A stretch of DNA of 64,000 nucleotides from Datnioides undecimradiatus (Eukaryota; Chordata; Actinopteri; Lobotiformes; Datnioididae), in NCBI GenBank assembly GCA_008933995.1, contig WARS01000029.1, positions 10,425,107 to 10,489,106 on the forward strand, given 5' to 3'. The translations under genes were made by a program, and so were the position numbers. The notes beneath the pieces were generated by a model, which worked only from the letters and a program-made list of their open reading frames with translations, had not been told where the DNA came from and ran no database searches. Positions 36,786-48,130 of this stretch are shown piece after piece; the first letter of the stretch is position 1; the number at the start of each line of letters is the position of its first letter.

Positions 36786-37730
36786 AAAAAATAGATATAT
36801 ACAGTTTTCCTTCCTCTCAGGTATTTGTTCTGAAAGTCTTAGGAAGCTGGGTATTTGTTACATGACTTCAGTGGGCAAAAGCTCACAAGTCAATGTCTCC
36901 ATCTCAGCTTTTAAGCCCAAACTGGGCCCTTGGATCCACTAGAGTGGGCAATGCTAGTCAAATTGAAATGTCTGTTTTGTGTTCTTCAAATCATACTTGA
37001 AGTAGTGGGGTTAACTGCATGACTGTAGAGGTTCTTTATGTTTATGATAGTACATTATTAGTATATAATTGTCAAGCTTTAATCATATGTTATTCCTACA
37101 TTGGATGTTGACACAAAAAAAAACTGCGATATTACTTCTGACGTGTGAACGTTTTTAGGACTTATAAGTACGGTCATTTACGACAGATTGCAAGTCTGAA
37201 TGTATTTTAGCAGGTTTTATTTGGCCATATATAAATAATAATAGATGGTAACCATAAATATCATGTTCTCAAATAAGAATGTGTTTGGAAATAAATCTTA
37301 ATAAAAATCATAAAGCAATCCTCCATTGCAGTTTACCTTTCTCTAGTTTAATGTCTGGGTCTGGAAATGAATGACCCATCAGTCATGATGTGTCCACACA
37401 CCATTCTAACAAAACCCATGTTTGGACAGGTGTGTGTGGGTGCACATAGGCATATTTGTGTGTGTGTGTGCTTGTCTTCTCTTTTGGCCGGCAAAATAAA
37501 GGCCTGTAACCCCATTGCCCTGGGAGCATTTCATCAGTTTGCACAGTATCTTTACAAATTTTTCTCTTTTCTTTGAATATATCTTTATTAATTGTCTCTT
37601 TTCTTTCTTTTATGATAAGCTAGGTCAGCAATGTTGAACTTTGGTGGGACCTGAGGCTGTAAAGCTTTCAGGTATGATAAGTTCAATACATGTCACATCC
37701 TTGTAAGTTGCTACCATGGAGAGTAGGAAA
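36786..37730. other. non-coding stretch, nothing recognised
   Basis: AT-rich DNA with a pyrimidine tract and AG|GT at 36819/36821 (TTCCTTCCTCTCAG|GTATTT). The donor half is weak, so no exon is called. Confidence 0.4.
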
Positions 37731-37733
37731 GGG

Positions 37734-37735
<2 letters not shown>

Positions 37736-37779
<44 letters not shown>
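37736..37779. repeat. (TC)n microsatellite
   Basis: Twenty-two uninterrupted TC units. A polypurine-polypyrimidine mirror repeat, able to form H-DNA in principle. Confidence 0.95.
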
Positions 37780-37784
<5 letters not shown>

Positions 37785-38189
37785 TTTTAAGCCACTTATG
37801 GCACATTTGCCTGTGGACAGCTGCAAATGTTCTATTTGCTCCTTTCCCTTTGTCTAAATCGCTATCACAAGGATAGTGGTTTTCAGACTACATTCATTAA
37901 TTTCCTCATTCGGTTCACTTTGAGTTGAAAAACTAACTGAGTGCTCTAAAAGAGACAGAAGTGGATCACAGACACAACTGGTAACTGGTGTTGGACTACC
38001 GACACTGTTTGGACTTGCATACTGTGGTTACAGGCCAGGAAGCCGTACAAGCCAAGACTGTGCTCCATTCTGTGCTCTCCAGCAGCCTCCACAGCTTGTC
38101 ATCTTTTAGTTCTACTTATATTGTAGTTTTTGTCATTTGACCCCTTGGGACATAACAATTCAGGCAAAATCTGAATATTGTTGTTATTA

Positions 38190-38240
38190 AGAACTTAATT
38201 AATTTAATTAATTAATATATCATAATAATTAAAACTATTT
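38190..38240. repeat. TTAAT-rich AT tract
   Basis: Overlapping TTAATTAATT units at about 38195-38220, then CATAATAATTAAAAC. It could be a homeodomain-site cluster or simple AT repeat. Confidence 0.6.
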
Positions 38241-38249
38241 CCAGCAATT

Positions 38250-39310
38250 AAAACATGTCTCAAATAGAGAGAGACAAAATCTCTTATCCCAGACAATATA
38301 TCTGAACTTAACCAGATCTAATCACAAACAACCTTGATATACCTTCCACTGTGGGTGTAGTCCATGTAGATTCAGCAGTTGTTGTTTTTTTTTATTTCCC
38401 TGTTAGCAGACTCTTGTGCATCTCTAAGTAAAGGAGTTTAGGGAGTGTTACCTCAACCCAAATACCAGATTCTGACCCTGACTCTGCGTCTCTTTCGCAT
38501 CCCATGGCTTGTGTTGTGCAGGTTCCTCCTGCTGCAAGCACCCTACAGCCTACAGTATGATATGAACAGCCCCAGTGTTACAGCTACTAGACACACATGC
38601 GTAGACACACAGGCGCACACTCAAACTCTTATCTGCTGCCTACTGTTTTAACTACTCCACTGCTGCTGTAATAGCTTTGCCTGCAAAGGCATAACAAGAA
38701 TTGCGTTCCATTAGGATAATATGTCTAGCACATTGCCATATATTTGCATGTGCATGTGTATTTGTGTGTGCATATGCTGGCTTAGATGTAAAATAAAGCA
38801 TGATTTAACAGTTTACTTATTTATTTTTGCTTATAGTGTGTGTCATTGCGTTCACCCTCTGCAGATCTCAGTGTCCCTGTCTTTCCATCTTGCCCCTGCG
38901 ATCTTAACGTGTCGCCTTCTTTTGATTGTAAGCACAGCGACCAAATGTTTAGTCAATGCTTGCTCTAATTAACATGCTGTCACAGTCAAAAGAAAACCTG
39001 TGTTTCTCTATAAGGGCTGCTTTATCGGAAAGTTTTGAAATGCTCCTCTCAAGAAATCTTGTGGCATTTTCACGTCGACATGTGATCCATTAACTGACGT
39101 TCTCACAGCAGCAGCAAGGAAAGGACTTTCTAAAGAAACACAAATAGATGTTGGATGTGGTGGATGTGTTGAAAATGCTGCATCCTTGTGTATACTTTTG
39201 TGTCAGGATGCTGTTTGCGCACATGTGTGACAGTGTGAGTGGAATGAGAGCGCTTATCTGTTTGTATGCCAGCGCTACGCTTTATGCTTTATTTAGATAC
39301 CTGGGTTTTC
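38250..39310. other. non-coding stretch, nothing recognised
   Basis: AT-leaning sequence with short TG- and CA-rich words near 38590-38620 and 38735-38775. No gene was recognised. Confidence 0.45.
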
Positions 39311-39319
39311 CGGTGTGGA

Positions 39320-39550
39320 GCTGATGACACTGTGGTGTCTTGCCTCCCACGCCTGCCCTGCCCTGACTCATACAAGAGCTGCTAACAGATAAGCTGTGGG
39401 AGAGGCACAGCGATATCCTCCATTGGCTCCACTTAGCCAGGCTGACACATTTAACCGCAGACAGCCATTGCGCAGAAGAGATGAGTGCATTACCGTAAAT
39501 ATCACAAGGTCAATTGTACAGGCAAAGTCACATTAATACACGCATTTTGA
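39320..39550. promoter_or_regulatory. candidate conserved non-coding element
   Basis: A balanced block with GAGCTGATGACACTG, CTGACTCATAC (AP-1-like) near 39363, CTAACAGATAAGC (GATA-type AGATAAG) near 39383, GCCATTGCGCAG near 39466 and ATTACCGTAAATATC near 39489. Non-repetitive. Regulatory role inferred. Confidence 0.35.
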
Positions 39551-39830
39551 GTTTTGCGGTGATTTTTCAGCTGCTCATTTTCTCATAGAATTGGGTTTGA
39601 AACTTGTTGGTTTTGGTCTTGTTGTAAACTCAGCTGTACTGCAGGACTTTGACTCATATTTTATTTGTTTATCCCAAACCAAAATGTTTTTTTTCTCAAC
39701 CAGGTCCCCCTGATGTTTACAGTTATGTACATAGTGCGCAGATGATTTGAGAAATCCACCTCTGAAACAGTGGAGTTGAGTGGGATTGAAATTCTGCTCC
39801 TCAAATCACAAAATATTACTCCTAAATACA

Positions 39831-39850
39831 TACCTGTTTTTTTTTTTTTC
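39831..39850. repeat. T-rich run
   Basis: CCTGTTTTTTTTTTTTTCCC, thirteen consecutive T. Confidence 0.7.
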
Positions 39851-40362
39851 CCTCACAGTTTGGAAATAAGGAACCTGAAAATAAACATACCTGAAATGGA
39901 TTAATTGGATTTTGAGAGACATAGTACAGAGCAGAGAACATTTGTCACGCATCAGTTGATTGGTGATTACAGATTGTTTATGGCTTGATGCAAATGCATG
40001 TTTCATACACTTGGTTGTACAGAGCACAGAGACAATAAAATCCTAAAACACAATTACCTTTTTATGTCTATATACTCAATAGATAAGATGATAGATGTCT
40101 GAAAGATTATGCTTGCAATGTCTGGACATGCTCAAAAGTACACATCTTTGTGTTTGCATTAGCTAATGGAGATAACTCTAAACTGCATCAATTTACATTC
40201 CAATATGAAATCCTCAGCTCTTTGTCCACCAGCATCCACAACAATGGCTGGGACCACCTTCAGCAAAAGGCTCAGTTTCAGCCAGTGGGAACAGGGAGAC
40301 AGAAAAATATATCTCCTCCTCCCACTGCTGCTTAATTCCACCCTACCACACAGGACCCACAT

Positions 40363-40398
40363 GCACACACACGCACACACACGCACACACACACACAC
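40363..40398. repeat. (CA)n microsatellite
   Basis: CACACA runs separated by two ACGC interruptions. Confidence 0.9.
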
Positions 40399-40399
40399 C

Positions 40400-41610
40400 C
40401 TCTTCCTTCTCTCTAGTGGAGTCCAGCAGCTCTCAGGGAAAAAGGGATTTTGCTCTTTCCAGATGACCTCCTCTAAACTTGGGTCCTGGGCTTAGCACAC
40501 AGGAGGAACACAAGGGGGAACAGTGTTGCAAATTTGTCGCCCTGAGTGTTAAAATTCCCCCAGGAATGTTAATCTGGCCAGTCCTCCCAGCTCACACACT
40601 TCAGTAATCCTCAACCCCATTGCTTAAGGCGGATTTGGTTGTCCACCACTACTACACTCCTCTCCACACCCAAAACTTAGTCAGCTCTCTTTAAACTAAA
40701 ACACCAAATTATATTGTAGGTCCCTATTGTCTTTAAACTCCTTGTCATTAAATGAATTATCAGAAAAGAAAATAGTGAAAGAAAAAAAAAATAAAAATGT
40801 GCCTGACCGTTTTTGGTCCTGGAGAGCTACTTTCTACAGAACATTTAATTACTTCCTATTCTTGCCGCTTTTGATGGATAATAAATCTCATGAAAAGAGT
40901 TTCACTAGGAATGAGGAGGGTCACTTCAAAATGAGATATTCAGCACGCGGGAAAGTCTAACTCCCATTAAACTTATTTTAACATGGAAAGAAAATGAAAT
41001 TTATTCATTAATTTAATTTTCTTTGTATCCTCTTTGTCTGTGGTTATAACAAAGAGCAAGCTGTAGAATGAATGGTTTTGTGTATGTAGGTGATGCACCT
41101 AGCGCTTCTTTGAAGGGTCACAACCTCACCACCTTACACATACATCTCTGTTTGTCCATGTAAGTACTCTGTGTATGTATGTGGGTTTAAATGGAAGCTC
41201 TGTCTGTATGAGCACTCCTGAAATGCAAAGGAAAAATGGGCTTAGGGCTACTGTTTATTTCTTTCCTATTTTTTGTGGACATTTGTGTTGCAGAATGTGT
41301 AGCCTGGTGTGCATCCAGTGAGACTGTGTTTGTGGGTGTCAATACTTGGACTCCTTGCATGCCTCCCCAGAAAAAAAAATGAAGCAATGTTTACTTACAG
41401 AATGATTTCCTCTGGTTTGAATGTCTTCTTTTTTCTCCTCCCTGTATCCATTCTCACATCACACGGAGGGAGAAACAGGAGGCAACTCGGGGCTTTTTAA
41501 CTTCTTGACCTTCAGACATGATTGAATCTGTTCTGCTGCCAAGCCAGACAAAAGGCTTCTGAAAGCAAAGAGTCAGCTCATGACTTGGCCTTCATGTAGC
41601 CATGGACAGA
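40400..41610. other. non-coding stretch, nothing firm
   Basis: AT-leaning. The block at about 40530-40640 (TGTTAATCTGGCC, CAGTAATCCTC) is slightly enhancer-like. An A9 run lies near 40783. No gene was recognised. Confidence 0.4.
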
Positions 41611-41616
41611 GGGAAA

Positions 41617-41690
41617 GGGGGGGGGGGCAGAGAGAGAGAGAGAGACAGAGAGATGCAGAGACAGAGGACACAAGAGAGAGAGCAATCATG
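41617..41690. repeat. G11 run followed by (GA)n
   Basis: Eleven G at 41617-41627, then GA units to about 41656 and GA-rich sequence to 41690. Confidence 0.9.
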
Positions 41691-41757
41691 TCATGCGCAA
41701 CATTTATTTATTCAAACTGTCCATCTGCTGTGTGGCTTAAGCTTGGCTGGCATACAG

Positions 41758-41817
41758 CACAAACACACACACAAACACACACACACACACGCTTTTGTCT
41801 CACACATTCACACACAC
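41758..41817. repeat. (CA)n microsatellite, interrupted
   Basis: CACACA units with AAAC interruptions to 41791, then more CA words to about 41817. Confidence 0.85.
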
Positions 41818-41964
41818 AGACATATTGTCCTGAGGTCCAGGGCACTAAAGGTTGGTTTAGTCATAATCCATTATTCATCTCAGTAATGCAAGTACTCATG
41901 ATAGGGGTTTGCTGTTCATTGAATTTTTTTATGTGTCTCCACATTTTTCAAAAAAAAGGTAGTT

Positions 41965-42180
41965 GACAAAGGACTTCGGGCATTAAAAGGATATGACAAG
42001 AGCCTTTGTTCTGCAGAGGCACATAACACTGTGCGCCTGAGTCTTTGTTTAGCCGGCACACAAAATGTTTATTTATGAAAATTCATGTTGTATTTTTAAA
42101 AAGTTCAAGCGTTTAAGGGGGATTTGTCACATCAACATGTCACAATGTATTGCACATAACTATTACAAATGTGACTGATT
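41965..42180. promoter_or_regulatory. candidate conserved non-coding element
   Basis: GACTTCGGGCATTAAAAGG near 41971, GAGCCTTTGTTC near 42001 (SOX-type), GTTTATTTATGAAAATTCATG near 42067-42088 and TTCAAGCGTTTAAGGG near 42103-42118. No simple repeat. Followed at 42195-42208 by a CTCF-like word on the reverse strand (CCACTAGACGGTGC). Confidence 0.35.
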
Positions 42181-42209
42181 GACTACTGGGTACAGCACCG
42201 TCTAGTGGT

Positions 42210-44160
42210 TGTGGGTTTCTTTGAGACTCCCACCCCCCCATCACATGACCTGCGCTGTTGTACTGGGACTTTCTGTCCCAGTGTATGTAGAGGGTACGAT
42301 TACTCTGACATCTGCCATCTTACCGAAGAGGAGGATCCCTCTATTGTCGCAGAATTAAAGCACATTTTCACCTTTGTATTGAAGCGACTTAAGAAAATTA
42401 AATATGTAACTAATTAAACACTAACCTGGAGCTTAGTTATAAATCAAGAAAGTTCTATTTTGTTTATACAGTTATCAACTTTATTCAGAGCTTAGTGTTG
42501 TGTCTCTGGATCAGTTATTTTGTTCAAAACCTGTCGACCTTTCCTTTGATTGAAAATTCAGGCAAACACAAACACACCATTGCTGTGGTATGACTGGAAT
42601 TCTAACTCAAATTAGTGAAGCCAGAGCTGACTTGTACTTTACTTGACACTCCAAATTGTCAATAATGATCTGTGACTGACTGGAATTTCAAATTGAGTAA
42701 ACAGCACCTGAAAAGGGATATCAATAGTCAGGTGAGAGGAAGTCACCCATACTGTCGGTGTTCCTACCTTTGCTTGGCTAGGGGTAGTGATGATAGAAGA
42801 CTGTAAAGGAGCCAGCTGTGCAGACACGGGTCCATAAACAGTTATGACACAGCAACCTGGTACAGTGTTGATGTGTCAATGCTCTTCCTTTGTGTTATCG
42901 CTCGACCGTTAAGCCACCTCGATGATGACTCGCTTCCTTGTGTGACAGCTCTGTTGTCAAAGCTGGGAAAGTTGGGAGTTGGGAAAGCTGCAACGCAGGT
43001 GGTGTGAAAATAATGATGGATTACATGAGAGTACAATGATCTGCACTTTCATGTAGAGGCACATACATGACTGGGTTCAATCATGCCTGTACACACAGTG
43101 GCGTGAGGAAAGATGCACTGTCACACACACAAATGCAGGTAGTTAAAGATGCTCTCCTAAATCGCCGTTGAACTGGTCATTTTCAGTTCAATTTTGTTGT
43201 TTGGTGGACCTTCCCTGTGAATAATTGTGCAAAAACAATGCGACATCATGATGAGATATTTGCACAAATTACATCAGCGTTTAAAACTATAACACCTTCA
43301 TTTTCAGCGATAAAACACATCAAAATTAAAGCCACACAAATCAATTTTTGTATAAACACTGCATCAGATGACTGTGTGTAACGTGAAGGGGAGATGGTTG
43401 TGCCAACAAACCCACATAGCATTATCACCCAACTCAGCAACCCAACTCTTCCCTGAGCTCCACGGAGCATTTTAACGTCTTTTAGCTCGTTGTTTTTGTT
43501 ATACGGCCACAAATTTACCATTTGGTTGACTCCCATCGTTCTCATCAACCCCTGTTTCCAGCCACAGCATGCAGCTGTGGACCGAGTGAATCATTTATCA
43601 GCCAAAGAGCTGATGGAGACCCAAGCTGAGCAAAATATTGTAAATATTTGAACTTGCACTTGTTTGGTTGACAGAAAAATGTTTCTTGAGTAGCCTCAAA
43701 GAACCTTAAAGCAATCAGACCCCTCAGGTTTAAATTTCCTATGGCTACTAAGCTACTGGATATTAAACTAAAGTTGGAATTTCCCATATTTACATTTCTC
43801 TTCTGATAGTTTCTTAAAGCAGAACATGGCCGACCTCTGCAAAATGTATTGCCACCCTCCACCACTGATGCCACCAGCCTGAATGAAGTTAATTCTGACT
43901 TAATCAAAAGTATCAGGTGTTGTTTGATTGAAGGTGGTGGTGGTGATGGAGGGCAAACGCGGGGATAGTTTTACAAGAAAAGACGAGACCTGGCAGCGTT
44001 GCCCAACAGTGTGGGCTGATATCCCTGATGAAATGTTCTGGGAGAGCATGCTGTTATTACCCCAGCGGATGTTATTGTACAAAACCGAAGACGGGTAATG
44101 AAATGATGTATGGTCTTTTACTCAGCGGGCGGGAGTGTGTGTGCACTTGTATGTCTGTTA
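42210..44160. other. non-coding stretch, nothing recognised
   Basis: AT-rich intron-like DNA. A 120-codon reverse frame (43545-43907) shows no domain and was not accepted. A GGTGGTGGTGGTGATGG patch lies at about 43933. Confidence 0.4.
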
Positions 44161-44164
44161 GCAC

Positions 44165-44190
44165 GTGTGTGTGTGTGTGTGTGTGTGTGT
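44165..44190. repeat. (GT)n microsatellite
   Basis: Thirteen uninterrupted GT units. Confidence 0.95.
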
Positions 44191-44463
44191 TAAATGAGAA
44201 ACTAGGCAGCACCATCTGCCTGACAGCGGCAACAAAAGATGATGAGATTGTGTCCGAGAGGAAATCTACTTGTGTTTGCCCCGTGTGCCCCCCTGCTCCA
44301 CCTTTAGCACGCACACACACTCACATGAGAACATGCACTGGCTCTTCCTTGTCATCTTTTAGCTGTCTGATAGAGGGGCAACGTAGAAGGGAAATACACA
44401 AGAAAGCAATTTGTTAGGAGTCGACAGTGTCACCTTATTGCTTCGTTTCTTTTTGTTTTTCAG

Positions 44464-44726
44464 GCAGCTCTTGCCAGCGGAGGATGAAAGAGAGAGCAGG
44501 GTCAGGTACAGAGAGAGAGAGAGCACTGGCAAGCACTATCACCGGAGGAGGGAGGTGTGACTCCGAGGGCGGACAGACTTACTGCTTGTCCTCCAGTTCC
44601 TGGACCGAGCGACTCTTTGTTTGACACCTCGGCTGAAAGCGGAGCTCCGCCAGGCACGTCCGCTGCTGGCTGACAAACAGCATATCCTGTCTCTGTCAGC
44701 CCACCTCTCCCTCTCACCAGCCAGCG
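44464..44726 (+). other. candidate non-coding exon (5'UTR or lncRNA type)
   Basis: The interval is preceded by a long pyrimidine tract (about 44441-44460: TTGCTTCGTTTCTTTTTGTT then TTT) and CAG at 44461-44463, a strong 3' splice site. It ends at GCG|GTGAGG (GT at 44727-44728), a good 5' splice site. Inside it is GC-richer than its surroundings with about fifteen CpGs. All three + strand frames contain stops (for example TGA at 44485-44487), so it would be untranslated sequence. A (GA)n run sits at 44510-44523. It could instead be a CpG-rich regulatory element. Confidence 0.35.
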
Positions 44727-44744
44727 GTGAGGGCGAAGAACAAA

Positions 44745-44820
44745 TGAGAGACTAGGGAAGACAGAGTGGCAGGGAGAGGGAGAGTGACAGAGCCAAAGAG
44801 GGAGAGGGAGAGAAAACATT
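44745..44820. repeat. GA-rich low-complexity stretch
   Basis: AGGGAGAGGGAGAGTGACAG-type purine-rich sequence. The long reverse-strand frames across it are Ser/Leu-rich products of this bias. Confidence 0.6.
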
Positions 44821-44829
44821 GAGGAAGGA

Positions 44830-47800
44830 ATGTATCGAATTTGTCCATTCCTGCCAAGAGACCTGAGACAGGCTTGCATTATTGGCATTTTGCATCTCCA
44901 GATCATCTAGCCGACTAGCTCTGTGTCCAGGCTGCCAGATGCTTCCTTGGAGATCTCCAGTTTCACTCAGAGAAGAGGCCTTTGTCCTCACGCTGGAGAG
45001 CCGTGGCACGCTCATCTGGGCATAACCCCAGACCAAAGCCATGTGCAGGATGGAGTCACTATCCCATATGCACAGTAACATTACGGTGGCGTTGAGGGCT
45101 TCAGGTCTTGACATTTATTTATATTTACTACACCCCCAGTGACATGGATGGGAACAAATGTCACATCACACCTTTTTACCAAGAGTTGCCACTCACTTAA
45201 TTGCAGAAGATGGAAAGGGATAAGAGGGCAACAGAGGGGAAAAGCACAGATGGCATGTTACGTGTCATGGAGGCCTTAGCAGATGTTTACTTCTGGGGGA
45301 AGAGAAAACGTGAACGGCCATCTTGAGGCTCTGTTGTGTGGGGCAAATGGGAGTGAGACTAAATTGAGTTTACATATATTAGCATTGCTTCCTCTATTGC
45401 AGGTCAGGTTGCCTACTTTACTAATTATTTGCAGCTCTTTTCAGCTCAATTTCAACTCTCAAAAGGCCTATTTCTAAATACTTTCCATTTCTAAAACAAA
45501 GGAAGGTAGGAGATCTTTATAAAACAATTCTTGGCAATCCCATGCTTTTCACTTGGCCATGTTGTGAGGCAGAGAGGAAGAGCAGAAGTGTTTTTTCATT
45601 TTTTTTTCCCTTCAAGGGGGCAGAAAGTCAACCGTGACGAACAGAGCATATCTTCTGCATCATTACATCTGTACTTCAGGTCTGCTTCACAGATTTATGT
45701 ACAGGACAAGCTTGTTGTAGCTCTCTTTCCTTACACTTACGCTTCATGCCTGACTCCATGCACTTGAACATGTGATTCGGTGTAATTTCAAGCTTTTTAC
45801 TCGCTCAGATGTGTCAAAAGCGGCATCTCAACCATGACCTACTGAAACTTGAGTTATGCTTTTTAGTAGGGAAAAGAAACTGGAATATGCACCAGTATTG
45901 ACAATGTTTTTCCCACTATTGTTTGATTAATTGGTGCTGGAAACCTGATGTTTTTTTGTTTGTGCGTGGTCATATCGAAAGGTGAATGGGACTTGAGCTA
46001 GACAGCTACTTATACATTTTCTTTGCATCAAATATCTTGGGTCTCTATCTCACCTGGGTCAACTTTCCCAATCCATATTTTGTGCAGCCGGTTGCCCCTG
46101 TAACCTGTGCCTCTCTCAATTTAAGTTTTACCCATCCGCTCTCCTTTTCTCCTGCCACAGTACTCTGCGTGCTTTTGCCTAAATCTTGGGCAACATTTAT
46201 CTCTTAAAACATGAATCGACCATTTGATCCAAAAGCAAAGAAGGAAAGCAGAGGAAGAACATCAGTCAGAACAGTCAAGGGGTCTAAACCTAGTAATCCA
46301 ATACAGGAGGACTCATTATTACAACTTATTTCCGAGCTCAAATTAAGTCACAGTACTGTATGTACTTTCATGGGCAAAGGTTGTCCGACAAAAGAGCCCT
46401 TTGAGAGGAAAATCAAATCTGGATCTGAAAGTCCAGTCAGGAGTTGGAAATGGGAGTGCGTGTGTGCACCAATGGGAGTGAAAGAGCATTTTGTATACTG
46501 CATTGGGCCTGTCATGCAGCACGTGTGTGCGCATGAGGAAGGGAGAAAATGTCTGTATGTATGTGTTGCACGAATTTCCTCCTCAGTGAGAGACGAGGTG
46601 AAAAACTCTTCCTGCCCAACTTTAGGCTTACTGCTAGCTTTCACTTCCGCTGGCCAACTCTGACTGATACCATGCATTAGGACCGGACACCTGCAGTAAT
46701 AGCACTGAGGTGTCAGTGCCTGATCACTCTGATGACATACTCATGTGTGAGAGTTATGGCCAACTTGAGCAATGACCTTCAAGGGATTTTCCAAGTTATT
46801 TCTGCTGAGAAAATACACAAACATTTTTATTTCGCTGTCCAGAGCAATGTCAGCAAAAATAATAGAGGTCAGTGAGTCATGGTGTGAAAGCAACGTACAG
46901 ACATAACAAACGCACCCACACGGACACAGTCAAGACCAAGGCATGACTCCCTGTCTCACGACTGAGGGAGTAATAATCACTGTGATCAAACCAGATTTTC
47001 ATAAGTCATAAAATAAATCAGTACAATACTGGCAATTAAAGTCAAATCTCCAGTCTCAAGTGTGATAGTTCAACATCAGCATGAGTAGTTTCTGGAAATT
47101 TCGCTCCCAAAATGACATGCTGTTTAATAGTAGAAAAGCAGTGAATAACAATAATGAGTGTTAAAGCAGAATATTATATATTTCTTTTAAATTTAAAGAT
47201 GCAGTACGAGGTAATGAAACATGCATGTAAATGCTAACTAACCGCATCAGGTTGCAGTCACTGAACATGTTCAAGGCTGACTGGAAGCAAAGCATAAACA
47301 TCAGACCAAGTATGCAAAGTAATGATTAGAGGTGCAGTTAATGAGCAGCCAACACATCTAAAAATGCTGCAGTAACAGCAGTGACATTAGCTCATGCATA
47401 GTTCTTTCAGCAAATACACTGACTTTGGTTTGCTGTAGCCAGTGCAGTGTGTTCTGCTTGTGTTTTCTGTTTTGCCACATCTGTTTTGTTCAATCTACTG
47501 AGGAAATTCATTGCATGCATCCTGTGGAAACCATGTTTTTAGTGAGTTTATTAACTGTTGCTGTCATTATAAATTAGAATGAGTCAAGTCTGAAGTCAAT
47601 AAAAAGACGCATCACAAGTCAAGTGAGGTCTGTTGGGTAAATTTCCAAGTACATATGGTACACTCAATAATCCAATTAGTGTCTTTGATTTTCTTGACAT
47701 AATACATCTGGATTTATGATAGTTTAAGTGAATTCTACAGTTACTGTAGTGACACACCACTTTACCATATATCAGAGTTCAAGCTGTATGCGTTGCTCTG

Positions 47801-47930
47801 TTGTTAAAGTCTGTTCACTAGAAGCAGAGGCAGAAGCAGAAGCTTAAAAACCATAATCTACAGTGCATAAATACTGAGTTTTCTACTGCAATGATAAAGA
47901 CAAAAACAAATTTTGTATCCATTAGTGATT
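44830..47930. other. non-coding stretch, nothing firm
   Basis: Mixed intron-like DNA. The longest frame of the window (46211-46663, + strand, 150 codons) lies here. It has no recognisable domain, no splice context, and is matched by reverse frames of similar size. A balanced block at about 46880-46990 (ACGACTGAGGGAGTAATAATC) may be a weak conserved element. Confidence 0.4.
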
Positions 47931-47934
47931 TTTG

Positions 47935-48130
47935 TGCATATTTAAGGCCGACATCAGCTGTCAGGCTGTCCATATTGAAACAAACAACTCTGAGAAGAAG
48001 CTTCTTTCCAATTATCCCTGGTCAGGGACTTAAAATGTGGTATGGGGAAGTCAATTAAGTACGGGTCATTGCTGTCACTATGTTGCTGCTATCTTTACAG
48101 GATAATGAACATGCTAATGGATGTGGAGTG
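47935..48130. promoter_or_regulatory. weak candidate conserved element
   Basis: CATCAGCTGTCAGGCTGTCC (E-box plus two CTGTC words, MEIS-type) near 47951-47970, CCAATTATCCC near 48007 (bicoid/OTX-type TAATCC-like on the other strand) and CAATTAAGTACGG near 48053. It ends in a fair acceptor-like run (CTATCTTTACAG at about 48089-48100) with no donor downstream. Confidence 0.25.

Noticed and set aside
36800..36830. Pyrimidine tract with AG|GTATTT, second recursive site
   Set aside because: GTATTT is a poor donor; only the acceptor half is convincing.
44502..45114. 134- and 120-codon reverse-strand frames
   Set aside because: Ser/Leu/Pro-rich products of GA-rich DNA read on the other strand, overlapping in different phases.
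45385..45412. CTCTATTGCAG|GTCAGG, possible recursive site
   Set aside because: GTCAGG does not match the donor consensus beyond GT.
46211..46663. Longest open frame of the window, 150 codons, + strand
   Set aside because: No recognisable domain, no splice or promoter context, Cys/Val run from GTGTGTG sequence, and reverse-strand frames of similar length overlap it.
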